From NCBI RefSeq assembly GCF_014202975.1, contig NZ_JACHHZ010000003.1, forward strand, positions 248,001 to 312,000: a stretch of 64,000 nucleotides of DNA, in the 5' to 3' direction. Shown here piece by piece: positions 49,822-58,949 of the stretch (its first letter is position 1; every line of letters starts with the position of its first letter). Below the pieces are notes generated by a model. That model ran no database searches. It saw only the letters and a program-made list of their open reading frames with translations, and was not told the DNA's origin. Made by a program: the position numbers and the translations under genes. Source of the stretch: Povalibacter uvarum. Lineage in GTDB: Bacteria; Pseudomonadota; Gammaproteobacteria; Steroidobacterales; Steroidobacteraceae.

Positions 49822-50745
49822 ATGCTTCTCATGAAGAAACTCATGTTCGGCGGCAACGTCCTCGGCTGGACGGCTGACGAGGCCACGTCCTTCGCGCTGC
49901 TCGACGATTTCGTCGGTGCGGGGTTCGACGCGATCGACACTGCCGACGTCTACAGCCGTTGGGCGCCGGGGCACGTCGGTGGCGAGTCCGAGGCGCTGAT
50001 CGGTCGCTGGCTGCGTCGTCGTGGCCGCCGGGACGACGTCATCATCGCGACCAAATGCGGTATGGACATGGGAGACGATCGCAAGGGACTGTCGGCCCGC
50101 TGGATTCGCACCGCCGTGAACGATTCGCTGCGCCGCCTGCGGACGGACTACATCGATCTGTACCAGGCGCACCAGGACGATCCCGCGACGCCGCTCGAGG
50201 AAACGCTGCACGAGCTCGCAGCTCTCGTGCGCGAGGGTAAGGTTCGTGCGATCGGTGCATCCAACTATTCGGGAGCGCGATTGAGCGAGGCCTTGCGGCT
50301 GTCGCGTGAGCTGGGCTTGCCGCGATTCGAAACGTTGCAGCCACATTACAACCTGTACGAGCGTGCGGATTTCGAGCGCGATCTGCAGCCGGTGTGCGAA
50401 CGAGAGAACCTGGCTGTCATCACGTACTACTCACTGGCCAGCGGCTTTCTTACCGGCAAGTACCGGTCGGAAGCGGATTTCGGCAAGAGTCCCCGCGGCC
50501 GGCGCATGTCGAGCTTCCTGAACGCTCGCGGCCTGAGAATTCTCGGCGCATTGGACCAGGTCGCGGCGAGTGTCGGCGCGACACCGTCACAAGTGGCGCT
50601 TGCCTGGCTGATGAGCCGGCCCACCGTGGCGGCGCCAATCGTCAGCGCGACTTCCTTGCCTCAGCTGCGCGAGATCATGAAATCCGCGACGCTGAAGCTC
50701 GATGCAGACTCGCTCTCGGCGCTCGACCGCGCCAGCGCGCCCTGA
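49822..50745 (+). CDS. Aldo/keto reductase
   Basis: A 307-residue TIM-barrel oxidoreductase: FDAIDTADVYSRW (catalytic Asp/Tyr, ~35-47), IIATKCGMDM with the catalytic Lys (~75), YIDLYQAHQDD with the active-site His (~110-120), VRAIGASNYSGA (~138-150), and VAAPIVSATS near the C terminus for NADPH binding. AGGGA stands five bases before ATG 49822; ATG 49831 is an alternative. Substrate unknown. Confidence 0.92.
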   Translation: MLLMKKLMFGGNVLGWTADEATSFALLDDFVGAGFDAIDTADVYSRWAPGHVGGESEALIGRWLRRRGRRDDVIIATKCGMDMGDDRKGLSARWIRTAVNDSLRRLRTDYIDLYQAHQDDPATPLEETLHELAALVREGKVRAIGASNYSGARLSEALRLSRELGLPRFETLQPHYNLYERADFERDLQPVCERENLAVITYYSLASGFLTGKYRSEADFGKSPRGRRMSSFLNARGLRILGALDQVAASVGATPSQVALAWLMSRPTVAAPIVSATSLPQLREIMKSATLKLDADSLSALDRASAP

Positions 50746-51248
50746 GCGGGTCGGGAAAAGCACGGGCGCGACTCCAACACTTGTCGAAAAACGAAAGCCG
50801 TTCCAGCGATTAGCGGGTGGTTCGGCCGCGACACGATCGTCCGGATCGACCGTTGCCGTGCTGTCGACTTCCTTGACGCTTTCTTCCGCAAGCGCCTCGC
50901 CGGTGCACGACGCTTCGTGCATGCGCATTGTTGCAGCACGCTATACGTATGGCTGGCTGGGAAAGCGCGCCGGAGAATGCTTTCGCCCACGACTGTTCGA
51001 GTCCACACGCGAACTTGTGCCGCTGGCCGATCTGGCGCGGTTGTTGCTTGTGCAATAGCAGGGCCGGAACACTTCGCGCCTGCCGACGTTTGTTCGATTG
51101 TCGGTGACGGTTGCGAAAGCGCATTGTCGGTCCAACGCAGGGACGCGGGTAAACAGACAGGCAGAAGTGATGTAGTGGCTATCGTCGCAGGCATGTCGAT
51201 CTAGGGGGAGCTGCTGAACGAAGCGTGACCGATCCTGGAGTGACGCGA
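50746..51248. other. Gene-free stretch of about 500 bases
   Basis: Several short open frames exist on both strands, but none has a ribosome site, recognisable motif or natural amino-acid composition. I see no hairpin with T tract, tRNA or repeat. The promoter of the lipoprotein-like gene at 51249 must lie in its last part. Confidence 0.5.
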
Positions 51249-52154
51249 ATGCGAAAAGGGTGGATAGCGATTGCAGCTCTGCTGTGCCCCTTTGTGGCTG
51301 CCGCCTGCAACTCGACCGATCGACATCGGTGCAAAGAACTCGTCGGGCAGCTCATCGCCTACCGCAGTGAAGCGATCGAGTACGCCTTCGGCGCCGTCTT
51401 CGGATCGCTGCCCTCGCGGGTGGAAGTGAAATTCGTCAGCTCCCGCGATCCCCAGTATGCGAAGTACTCCGGCCGCGTTGCCTACGACCAGGCGGAGCGC
51501 ATGCTGATCGTGCCGCGCCGCTACATCGACGCCGAGATGCCGATGCCCCTGCGCTGGGCAGCATCGTACTGGCCCTACTATCGCAACCCGCAGTATCGCG
51601 AAACCTTTCCGCTCATCGCCGCCATCGACAGTGCTTTGTGGGGTGCCGTGTTGCAGGAGACCGCGCATGCGCGCGGCCTGTCGTGGCCGCACGCGGAGTG
51701 CGGATCGATCGACGTGCACAAGCGCTTGCCTTGCGAAATGCTGATCGCGGGCGTCGGTGCCATGCTCACCGAAGCGCAGACCTCGATCTTCAATGCCAAT
51801 CGCGTCGACCGCCTGTGGCCCGAGAACTTCAATGTCTTCGAGCAGCGCTCGTGGCGCAGTGATCGCGAGTATGTCGAGGTGCAGCGCTACGGCGGCATCC
51901 TGCTGCTGAAGCCATTGTTCAGCGAGTTCGGCGTACCGTCGGCTCTTGCGTACGTCGCGCAGACACCGTTCCTCGTCGAGCAGGGCAACATGCGGGTCTC
52001 GGCATTGCGTTACCAGGAACGGGCGCGTGAAGTCCTGCAGAGCCGTCCGGTGATCATGACGACGGGCGAACCGCGCAACGATAACGATCCGATCCTGCTG
52101 CCCGGCAGCCGCGACCGCCGGTTCATTGCTTTCGGGAGCCGGGACGGCGCCTAA
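51249..52154 (+). CDS. Secreted or lipid-anchored protein, unknown function
   Basis: A 301-residue protein starting MRKGWIAIAALLCPFVAAAC, a signal with a possible lipobox at AAAC (weak, since position -3 is Ala). The body contains ALWGAVLQETAHARGLSWPHAECGS, with closely spaced His/Glu residues that recall metal sites, and many aromatic residues (YWPYYRNPQYRETFP). The rest is not recognised. Eight bases before the FAD oxidase gene, so probably co-transcribed. Confidence 0.68.
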   Translation: MRKGWIAIAALLCPFVAAACNSTDRHRCKELVGQLIAYRSEAIEYAFGAVFGSLPSRVEVKFVSSRDPQYAKYSGRVAYDQAERMLIVPRRYIDAEMPMPLRWAASYWPYYRNPQYRETFPLIAAIDSALWGAVLQETAHARGLSWPHAECGSIDVHKRLPCEMLIAGVGAMLTEAQTSIFNANRVDRLWPENFNVFEQRSWRSDREYVEVQRYGGILLLKPLFSEFGVPSALAYVAQTPFLVEQGNMRVSALRYQERAREVLQSRPVIMTTGEPRNDNDPILLPGSRDRRFIAFGSRDGA

Positions 52155-52162
52155 TTGGGCGC

Positions 52163-53425
52163 ATGAAGAGTTCTCTCCCGTTCTCCCGCCGCGCAATGCT
52201 GGCGGGGATGGCCGGCGCGGCTGGCGTTTCCGTTCTCACTCAATCAGGGGCCGCGGCCCAGTCGGGTGGCGCGCGTCCAGAGGTGATCGTCATCGGAGCC
52301 GGTGTATTCGGCGCATGGACGGCGTGGCACCTGCTCAAGAGCGGCAAGCGAGTTCTGCTGGTAGATGCGTGGGGCCCGGCTCACGCGCGTGCGTCATCCG
52401 GCGGCGAGTCGCGAATGACTCGGACTGCTTACGGTCGTGATGACGTCTACTCTCGCTTTGCCTGGGAATCACTCGAGGACTGGCGCTGGCTGTCGGAGCG
52501 CGCCGCGCTGCCGGTCTTTCATCCGATCGGTGTCCTGTTCTTCTTCCCGCGCATCGAGCCCTACGTCACGCAATCGATCGAAGTCCATCGCCAGCTGCGC
52601 ATCCCCCTGGAGACGCTCGATCGCCCGGCGTTGCAGAAGCGCTTTCCGCAGTTCGAGTGGCAGGGCGTCGAGGTTGCGCTGTATGAACCTGATCGCGGTG
52701 CGTTGATGGCGCGTCGCGCTGTACAGACGCTGGTGAAGGAGTTCGTTGCGGCAGGCGGAGAGTACAAGCAGGTCGCCATTCAGCCGCCGCGCGCTGAGTC
52801 GACGCTGACCGGTATCGTCACATCGACTGGCGAAACGCTGAGGGCATCACAATACGTGTTTGCGTGCGGACCGTGGTTACCGAAACTGTTTCCGGAGTTG
52901 TTGGGTGGACGGATCGTGCCGACCCGCCAGGAAGTGTTCTTCTTCGCGACCGGACCCGGCGACGTGAGCTTCTCGCCGTCGCACCTGCCGGGATGGGCGG
53001 ACTTCAACGAAGGCGATATCTACTACGGCTTTCCGGATCTCGAGTCACGCGGATTCAAGATCGCGCACGACCAGCATGGCGATGAGATGGATCCGGATGT
53101 CGGCGATCGCACGCCATCGGCCGAGGGATTGCGCGACGTCCGGGCGTTCATGCAGCGTCGCATTCCTGCGCTCGCATCGAGGCCTTTATCAGAGGCGCGC
53201 GTATGCCAGTACGAGAACAGCTCGAATGGCGATCTGCTGATCGATCGCCATCCCTCGTGGGAGAACGCGTGGCTGGTCGGTGCGGGCTCCGGCCATGGCT
53301 TCAAGCATGGCCCGGCGGTCGGTCGCTATGCAGCCGCCATCGTCACGGGATCCGCGGGTGTGAAAGTCGAGCCGCGGTTCAGCTTGCGGACGAAGTCGGT
53401 GCGCCAGCAGCGTGAGGTGCATTGA
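52163..53425 (+). CDS. FAD-dependent amine/amino-acid oxidase (sarcosine-oxidase-like)
   Basis: A 420-residue protein with Tat-like signal (FSRRAMLAGMAGAAGVSVL). The DAO domain begins VIVIGAGVFGAWTAWHLL (~37-54), then ASSGGESRMTRTAYG (~83-97), typical of monomeric sarcosine oxidases. The C terminus has NAWLVGAGSGHGFKHGPAVG (~370-390), the second FAD segment. Oxidises a secondary amine or amino acid in the periplasm, releasing peroxide. The 3' end overlaps the next, convergent gene by 47 bases. Confidence 0.88.
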   Translation: MKSSLPFSRRAMLAGMAGAAGVSVLTQSGAAAQSGGARPEVIVIGAGVFGAWTAWHLLKSGKRVLLVDAWGPAHARASSGGESRMTRTAYGRDDVYSRFAWESLEDWRWLSERAALPVFHPIGVLFFFPRIEPYVTQSIEVHRQLRIPLETLDRPALQKRFPQFEWQGVEVALYEPDRGALMARRAVQTLVKEFVAAGGEYKQVAIQPPRAESTLTGIVTSTGETLRASQYVFACGPWLPKLFPELLGGRIVPTRQEVFFFATGPGDVSFSPSHLPGWADFNEGDIYYGFPDLESRGFKIAHDQHGDEMDPDVGDRTPSAEGLRDVRAFMQRRIPALASRPLSEARVCQYENSSNGDLLIDRHPSWENAWLVGAGSGHGFKHGPAVGRYAAAIVTGSAGVKVEPRFSLRTKSVRQQREVH

Positions 53426-54014
53426 TCGCCTGGTTCCTGCGCTTGAACCAGAACGCGATACGCAACCCGATCGCAATGATCAGCGCCAGCGCATAGGGCG
53501 TATACGACACATCCATCACCGCTCGCGAAACATAGCTGTTCAGAAAAATCAGCCAGATGTAGTACAAGCCCGTGGTGTGGAGGATCGACCAGCCGCGCTC
53601 GCCGATCAGGCGCCGCGGTCCGGCGAACGATGTGATCGTCATCAGCGTCAGGAAGACGTACGCAAGGCCGCCGCCGATCAGCGTGACAACGTTGAGATCA
53701 TCCACGAAGGGATGCGGAAACCAGATGCCGAGCGTGAACAGCGCAGCCAGGTGAGTGAAGTGCGACAGTGCGAACGACACGCCGAGATAGCGGCGGTTTC
53801 CCCGCAACCATCGCGTCATGGCGGAAGGGAAGAGCGCATTCAGGCTCGCGGCGGTGAATGCGAGCAGAAACAGCACAACGGAAATTCTTGCCGTTGCACG
53901 AATGACGACGCGCACGAACTCTTCGCTGAATCCCCACAGGAGCAGGCCTGAGCCCGTCACCGCCAGCAGGATGATCGCGACGCATCCTGTGATCCGCCAG
54001 CCCTTGATCTGCAT
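53379..54014 (-). CDS. Ferric-reductase-like haem membrane protein
   Basis: A 211-residue protein with six membrane helices and conserved helix histidines (FALSHFTHLAALFTLG around residue 85, GWSILHTTGLYYIWL around 150) as in the ferric reductase-like transmembrane domain and MsrQ. These positions would hold haem b. No flavin domain is fused. The start is MQIKGWRITGCVAIIL at 54014. Convergent and overlapping with the FAD oxidase by 47 bases. Confidence 0.72.
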   Translation of the reverse strand: MQIKGWRITGCVAIILLAVTGSGLLLWGFSEEFVRVVIRATARISVVLFLLAFTAASLNALFPSAMTRWLRGNRRYLGVSFALSHFTHLAALFTLGIWFPHPFVDDLNVVTLIGGGLAYVFLTLMTITSFAGPRRLIGERGWSILHTTGLYYIWLIFLNSYVSRAVMDVSYTPYALALIIAIGLRIAFWFKRRNQAINAPHAAGAPTSSAS

Positions 54015-54089
54015 TCGGGTGCCCCTTGAGCTGTTCCTTGCGCTGCGGGATCGTAGCATCGAACGACTAAAGGTAAGAGGAGATCGGAA

Positions 54090-54521
54090 ATGTTTGCCTA
54101 CGTCTGCCTGGGTGCGAACGATCTGGCGAGAGCGGCTGCGTTCTACGATGCCACGCTCGCAACGCTCGGCCTGTCACGCTGCGATACGGGCGATGAGCCC
54201 AACTGGGAGGACTGGGCGGGATGGGGTACCTACGAAGACGGAGGCCGCAAGCAGGACGCCCTGTGGGTGTGCGTTCCCTTCGATCGCGCGCCCGCGACCG
54301 CCGGCAACGGCACGATGATCGCGCTCAAGGCGAAGTCGTGGAAACAGGTGGATGATTTCCATGCGGCGGCTCTCGCGCATGGCGGTGCATCGGAAGGTGC
54401 GCCGGGACTTCGCCTGCAATACAACCCGGACTTCTACGCTGCCTACGTGCGCGACCCGGATGGCAACAAGCTCGCGGTCGTTTGTCGCGGCTTCACATCG
54501 CCTCAGCTGCCGAAGTCGTAA
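54090..54521 (+). CDS. VOC-family (glyoxalase/bleomycin-resistance-like) protein
   Basis: A 143-residue protein of two beta-alpha-beta-beta-beta modules: VCLGANDLARAAAFYDATLATLG at the start and YAAYVRDPDGNKLAVVCRG at the end. VOC proteins bind a metal and act as lyases, dioxygenases or binding proteins; the role here is open. Its 3' end overlaps the DUF4382 gene by 19 bases. Confidence 0.88.
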   Translation: MFAYVCLGANDLARAAAFYDATLATLGLSRCDTGDEPNWEDWAGWGTYEDGGRKQDALWVCVPFDRAPATAGNGTMIALKAKSWKQVDDFHAAALAHGGASEGAPGLRLQYNPDFYAAYVRDPDGNKLAVVCRGFTSPQLPKS

Positions 54522-55357
54522 GTGACGCTGTCTTCGTCGACCGTCACGTTTGCCGTGCTGACGAAGCTGACGTCTTCGTCGCTGCCGGGTTCATCGATTT
54601 CGCCATTGCAGGTGAGGGCGACGGTGTAGTCGCCCGGCGGAAGCAGTCGCAATGAATACGTCGCCTGGGTGCCGAAGTTGAAACTCACGGCTGTCGTGGC
54701 GAACGGCTGCGTGCCGCCGCTGCCGACGTCGTCGGGATCGATGTCTTCGCCCTGATAGAGATAGACCGCGCCGCCTTCCGCCAGCGAGGAGCCGAACGGG
54801 CACGTCGCCACCACCGTGCCGCTGATCTGTCCCGCTTCGGCTGTGCGCACCGCGCGCAGCGAGGGCGTCAGCGTGTACTCGTCGTCATCGTCATTGAAGG
54901 TGAGCGATCGACGCAGATCCATCATGAGCGAGATGCTTTCGTTCGTGCGGTCGTCTTCGGCGACCGTGAAATCCACATCCGCGAAATCACCCTCGGCGTA
55001 GAGCAGCGGGAACTCGCCGTCGGTCGCATGGAACACAGTCGCATCGATGTCTTCATCGAACAGCAGCCGGACACCCGTGTAGGTCCCGTCAGGCAGCGAC
55101 TCGTCGGTGAAGAGGCGCAGGTCGTCCGTGTCGAGGACATCGATCAGGTCCGTCGGCAGGCTCGATGTGAACTCGAGCTTCTCCGTGCTGCCGTCGCTGC
55201 GTTCGAACTCGAGCCCGGCCACATCGACCGCAACACTCGTGATCTGCCGGTCGGCCGGCGCGGCGGCCGACATGTCCACAGTCACGGCGCCTTCGCACCC
55301 CGCAAGCAATGCGGCCGCGGACAGATAGATGGCTAATTTGAACAGCTGAAGCTTCAT
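54503..55357 (-). CDS. DUF4382 lipoprotein
   Basis: A 284-residue, very acidic protein. Signal with lipobox LLAGC (residues ~17-21). DUF4382 covers ~30-180 (DRQITSVAVDVAGLEFERSDG, LIDVLDTDDLRLFTDESLPDGTYTGVRLLF). The C-terminal third looks like a carboxypeptidase-regulatory/Ig-type beta domain (YSLRLLPPGDYTVALTC). Located at the outer or inner membrane; function unknown. Confidence 0.85.
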   Translation of the reverse strand: MKLQLFKLAIYLSAAALLAGCEGAVTVDMSAAAPADRQITSVAVDVAGLEFERSDGSTEKLEFTSSLPTDLIDVLDTDDLRLFTDESLPDGTYTGVRLLFDEDIDATVFHATDGEFPLLYAEGDFADVDFTVAEDDRTNESISLMMDLRRSLTFNDDDDEYTLTPSLRAVRTAEAGQISGTVVATCPFGSSLAEGGAVYLYQGEDIDPDDVGSGGTQPFATTAVSFNFGTQATYSLRLLPPGDYTVALTCNGEIDEPGSDEDVSFVSTANVTVDEDSVTYDFGS

Positions 55358-55409
55358 CGCCGGACATCCGTTGTTTGGGCGATTCTGCGCGATTCGCGGC
55401 TGGCAAGCT

Positions 55410-55440
55410 AGCCAGCTGGCTGGCTGTGGGGTTTTACCCC
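55410..55440. repeat. Two small palindromes at the 3' end of the SDR gene
   Basis: AGCCAGCTGGCT (55410-55421) is a perfect 12-bp palindrome, and GGGG-TTTTA-CCCC (55428-55440) folds around the SDR stop codon. They could end the SDR transcript, but there is no T tract. Confidence 0.3.
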
Positions 55441-56195
55441 CTCCCCACATACGGCATCTTCGTCGCCGTGACCGTCATGAACTGCACGTTGGCTTCGAGC
55501 GGCAGGCTGGCCATATAGAGAACCGCATCCGCAACATGCCTGACATCGAAGGTCGGTTCGACTTTCACGCTCATGTCGGCCTGCAATGTTCCTGTCACCA
55601 TCGCCGTGGCCATGTCGGTCGCCGTGTTGCCGATGTCGATCTGGCCGCAGGCGATGTCGTAACGGCGACCTTCGAGCGATGTCGATCTGGTCAATCCGCT
55701 GACCGCGTGTTTGGAGGCGGTGTAGGCGATCATCATCGGCCGGGGCACGTGCGCCGAGATCGAGCCGTTGTTGATGATGCGGCCGCCGCGGGGTGTCTGT
55801 TCTTTCATGATCCTGAACGCAGCCTGCGTGCACAGGAATACACCGGTCACGTTGGTGTCGATCACTTTGCGCCAGTGTTCGATCGGCATTTCTTCGAGCG
55901 ACTGGGGCGGGGCGCCCGTGCCGGCATTGTTGAACAGCAGGTCGAGGCGGCCGAACTCCATTCCGATGCGCGCGAACAGGGTCGTGACGGAATGAGGGTC
56001 ACAGACGTCCGCGGAAATGGCATGGCAGTCGCGTCCGCCTTCCTGAGCGACTTGGTCGAGGCGTTCCCGCCGCCGGCCGGTAAGAATGACCCGATACCCG
56101 TTCTGGGCGAGCTTCAGCGCAACGGCCCGGCCAATGCCTGAACCCGCGCCTGTAACCAGCGCAACCTTGCCGCCCATCTCTTCTCCGGAGTTCAT
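55434..56195 (-). CDS. Short-chain dehydrogenase/reductase
   Basis: A 253-residue Rossmann enzyme with TGAGSGIG (~15-22), NNAGTG (~89), NGSIS (~143) and the catalytic YTASK (~157-161). TGRRRER after the second strand has the basic residues that favour NADP(H). Catalyses alcohol/ketone interconversion; the substrate is not predictable. ATG 56195 or 56177. Confidence 0.93.
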   Translation of the reverse strand: MNSGEEMGGKVALVTGAGSGIGRAVALKLAQNGYRVILTGRRRERLDQVAQEGGRDCHAISADVCDPHSVTTLFARIGMEFGRLDLLFNNAGTGAPPQSLEEMPIEHWRKVIDTNVTGVFLCTQAAFRIMKEQTPRGGRIINNGSISAHVPRPMMIAYTASKHAVSGLTRSTSLEGRRYDIACGQIDIGNTATDMATAMVTGTLQADMSVKVEPTFDVRHVADAVLYMASLPLEANVQFMTVTATKMPYVGRG

Positions 56196-56272
56196 TTGGG
56201 GAGTCTAACGGGTGTTATGACGCGCGCGGGGGCGAGAACGTTTGAATTGCTGTTCAACCGACAGGTGACTTG

Positions 56273-57148
56273 ATGACTTTCGACAGATCGACGCTGGCCA
56301 CGTACGGTTCGACGGCGTTGTTCGTGCTCCTCTGGAGCAGCGGTGCCATCTTTTCCCGACTTGGCCTCGATCACGCCACGGCGTTCGCATTCCTGCTGCT
56401 GAGGTTTGCGCTTGCACTCGGCGTGCTGCTTTTTCTATGTGGATGGCGACGCGTGTGGCTGCCGGTTCCCGGCACGCGCGTACGCGTGGCGATTGCCGGA
56501 CTGCTGATGATCGGCGGCTATTCGAGCTGCTATTTCCTGGCGCTCGAGCAGGGCATCACACCGGGTGTGCTTGCGACCGTGCTGGGCGTCCAGCCGATCC
56601 TGACACTTCTGTTCGTGGAACGGCGTTTCTCTGCGATGCGACTCGCAGGCCTTGCCCTCGCGTTGTGCGGGCTGATCCTGATCGTCTATCGCGGTATCGC
56701 AGGTGCGCAGTTCTCGGTAGCAGGAATCACATTCGCGCTGGGTTCGCTTGCATGCGTGACTTCGGGAGCCATTCTGCAGAAGACGATCACACAGGCGCCG
56801 ATCCACGTGCTGCCGCTGCAGTATGCGATCAGCCTGCTGCTGTGCGCGTGTTTCGTGCCGTTCCAGCCCATCGGGGCCGACTTCACGACGGAGTTCGTGA
56901 TCGCGTGGTTGTGGCTGGGCCTGGTGATTTCGGTGGCGGCGCAGTTGCTGCTGTATCGACTGATCCGCGTCGGCAATCTCGTCAACGTCACGAGCCTGTT
57001 CTATCTGGTGCCCGTGGTCACGGCGCTGATGGACGAAGCGTTCCTCGGCAATCGGCTGCCGGCATCGGGCTGGGTCGGCATGGTCGGCATCATCGCCGGC
57101 CTCGTGCTGGTGTTCCGATCGTCTCGCTTGGTCATCGCCCGTAAGTGA
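56273..57148 (+). CDS. EamA/DMT-type drug-metabolite transporter
   Basis: A 291-residue carrier of ten helices in two EamA repeats: FVLLWSSGAIFSRLGLDHA and LEQGITPGVLATVLGVQPIL in the first, YLVPVVTALMDEAFLGNRLP in the second. Exports amino acids or other metabolites. AGGTGA precedes ATG 56273. Its 3' end overlaps the YbhB-like gene by 17 bases. Confidence 0.9.
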   Translation: MTFDRSTLATYGSTALFVLLWSSGAIFSRLGLDHATAFAFLLLRFALALGVLLFLCGWRRVWLPVPGTRVRVAIAGLLMIGGYSSCYFLALEQGITPGVLATVLGVQPILTLLFVERRFSAMRLAGLALALCGLILIVYRGIAGAQFSVAGITFALGSLACVTSGAILQKTITQAPIHVLPLQYAISLLLCACFVPFQPIGADFTTEFVIAWLWLGLVISVAAQLLLYRLIRVGNLVNVTSLFYLVPVVTALMDEAFLGNRLPASGWVGMVGIIAGLVLVFRSSRLVIARK

Positions 57149-57683
57149 ACGTGAAGGTGGCTTTCGCCAGGGTGTTCGCGTTCACCATGAAGCCTGCGAG
57201 CGCTGCAGTGGCATCAGCGGGAACCTCCAGCTTCGGCACCTTCAGAGCGTGCACCGTCACGATGTATCGATGCGGCTTGTCGCCCTGCGGCGGGCACGGA
57301 CCGCCGTAACCCTTCGCGCCGAAATCCGTGCGGATCTGCTGAGTACCCGCTGGCAGCTTGGAACCGTCCGCAACGCCAGCGCCCTGCGGAAGAGACGTGG
57401 TGGTCGCAGGCAAATTGATCACGACCCAATGCCACCACCCGCTGCCGGTCGGCGCGTCCGGATCGTAGATGTTGACGGCAAAGCTCTGCGTGCCGGCCGG
57501 CGCGCCGCTCCAGTGCAATTCGGGCGAGAGATTCTTACCGGTGCAGCCGAAGCCACCGAAGATGAAGTCCTGCGCCACGGTATTGCCGGGTGCCACGTCC
57601 TTACTCGCGACGGTGAAATCAGCGGCTCCCGCCGTGGAGCCGAGAACGAGCATCAGGGTGGCGGCGGCTGATCGATGGTTCAT
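57132..57683 (-). CDS. YbhB/YbcL-family (PEBP-like) periplasmic protein
   Basis: A 183-residue protein with signal peptide (RSAAATLMLVLGSTAGAA). PEBP fold signatures: GCTGKNLSPELHWSGAPAGTQSF, NIYDPDAPTGSGWWHWVVINLP (ligand-pocket Asp/His) and GYGGPCPPQGDKPHRYIVTVHAL. Members bind small ligands; physiological role in bacteria is uncertain. Confidence 0.92.
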   Translation of the reverse strand: MNHRSAAATLMLVLGSTAGAADFTVASKDVAPGNTVAQDFIFGGFGCTGKNLSPELHWSGAPAGTQSFAVNIYDPDAPTGSGWWHWVVINLPATTTSLPQGAGVADGSKLPAGTQQIRTDFGAKGYGGPCPPQGDKPHRYIVTVHALKVPKLEVPADATAALAGFMVNANTLAKATFTFTYGR

Positions 57684-57778
57684 GCAGGATCTCCAGAGGA
57701 CTGTTCGCGCCGAAGCGTATGCCATCAGCGGGACTAGGAGAAGAATTTCCACGGGGTACAGGGCATGGTTCTATGCCG

Positions 57779-58810
57779 TTATACCGGTGGCGGATTGCGA
57801 CTCTTGAACCCGCGCTGATGCCAGTACGGGTACGCGAGCTGGGTGCTGCTCGCGGCATCGAGTCGCGCGATCTGTTGCGGAGTGAGTTTCCAGTCGACCG
57901 CGCCGAGGTTCTGGCGCAACTGCTCTTCATTGCGGGCGCCGATGATCACGCTCGTCACCGTCGGTCGCTGCAGCAGCCAGTTGAGCGCGATCTGGGGCAC
58001 GGTCTTGCCGGTTTCCTTCGCGATTTCATCGATCGCATCGACCACTTTGTACAGGTGCTCCTCCGGCACCTGCGGTCCGCCTTCGACGGTCGCTTTGGAT
58101 TGCAGGCGGCTCGTTTCCGGCAGCGGCTGGCCGCGGCGGATCTTGCCCGTGAGACGTCCCCAGCCGAGCGGACTCCATACGATCGTGCCGATGCCCTGGT
58201 CGAGGGCGAGCGGCATCAGTTCCCACTCGTAGTCGCGGCCGACGAGCGAGTAGTAAGCCTGGTGGGCGACATGGCGCGCCCAGCCGTAACGTTCGGAGAT
58301 GCCGATCGATTTCATCACGTGCCAGCCGGAGAAATTCGAGGCGCCGATGTAGCGGATCTTGCCGGCGCGCACGAGATCATCGAGCGTGCTCAGCGTTTCC
58401 TCGATCGGCGTAGTCGCATCGAATCCGTGCAGTTGGTACAGGTCGATGTAGTCGGTGCCGAGCCGCCGCAGGCTCGCATCGACGGCGCGGATCAGTGCGA
58501 AGCGCGATGACCCCACATCGTTCGGGCCCGGACCGACGGTGAACGTGCCCTTCGTGGAAATGATGACTTTGTCGCGACGTCCGCGAATCGCGGCACCGAG
58601 AATTTCCTCGGCGACGCCCGCCGAGTAGACATCGGCCGAGTCGAACATGTTGAGTCCGGACTCGAGCGCGACGTCGACGAGCCGCGTCGCTTCCTTCACG
58701 TCGGTTTCGCCGAACCCGCGGAAGAAATCGCCGCGTCCGCCGAAAGTGCCGGTGCCAAGACTCAGTACGGGGACCTTGAATCCCGATCGACCCAGTTGTC
58801 TGAATTCCAC
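57779..58810 (-). CDS. Aldo/keto reductase
   Basis: A 343-residue enzyme of the YajO/general stress AKR group: MFDSADVYSAG (Asp/Tyr ~55-65), IISTKGTFTVG (catalytic Lys ~86), YIDLYQLHGFD (~125-135), IRYIGASNFSGWH (~157-169), VIIGARNEEQL (NADPH site ~297-307). I start at GTG 58810 because GGAGA stands upstream and the family N terminus (EFRQLGRSGFKV) follows at once. Second AKR in the window besides 49822-50745. Confidence 0.9.
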   Translation of the reverse strand: MEFRQLGRSGFKVPVLSLGTGTFGGRGDFFRGFGETDVKEATRLVDVALESGLNMFDSADVYSAGVAEEILGAAIRGRRDKVIISTKGTFTVGPGPNDVGSSRFALIRAVDASLRRLGTDYIDLYQLHGFDATTPIEETLSTLDDLVRAGKIRYIGASNFSGWHVMKSIGISERYGWARHVAHQAYYSLVGRDYEWELMPLALDQGIGTIVWSPLGWGRLTGKIRRGQPLPETSRLQSKATVEGGPQVPEEHLYKVVDAIDEIAKETGKTVPQIALNWLLQRPTVTSVIIGARNEEQLRQNLGAVDWKLTPQQIARLDAASSTQLAYPYWHQRGFKSRNPPPV

Positions 58811-58949
58811 GATCGTCTCCGCAGGGCATGCATTGAGGGCGGCGTCGCAGCGTAGCAGCGACTGCCGGTCCGGGCACGGGTTATGACACATTGACGGTAG
58901 GCCACCGAAGGCGCTTTGCAATCGCCGTCCTTCGCACGACAATCCCAGC

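Noticed and set aside
50661-51194. Open frames on both strands between the aldo-keto reductase and the lipoprotein-like gene
   Set aside because: No ribosome site, no known motif and low-complexity composition; kept as gene-free stretch.
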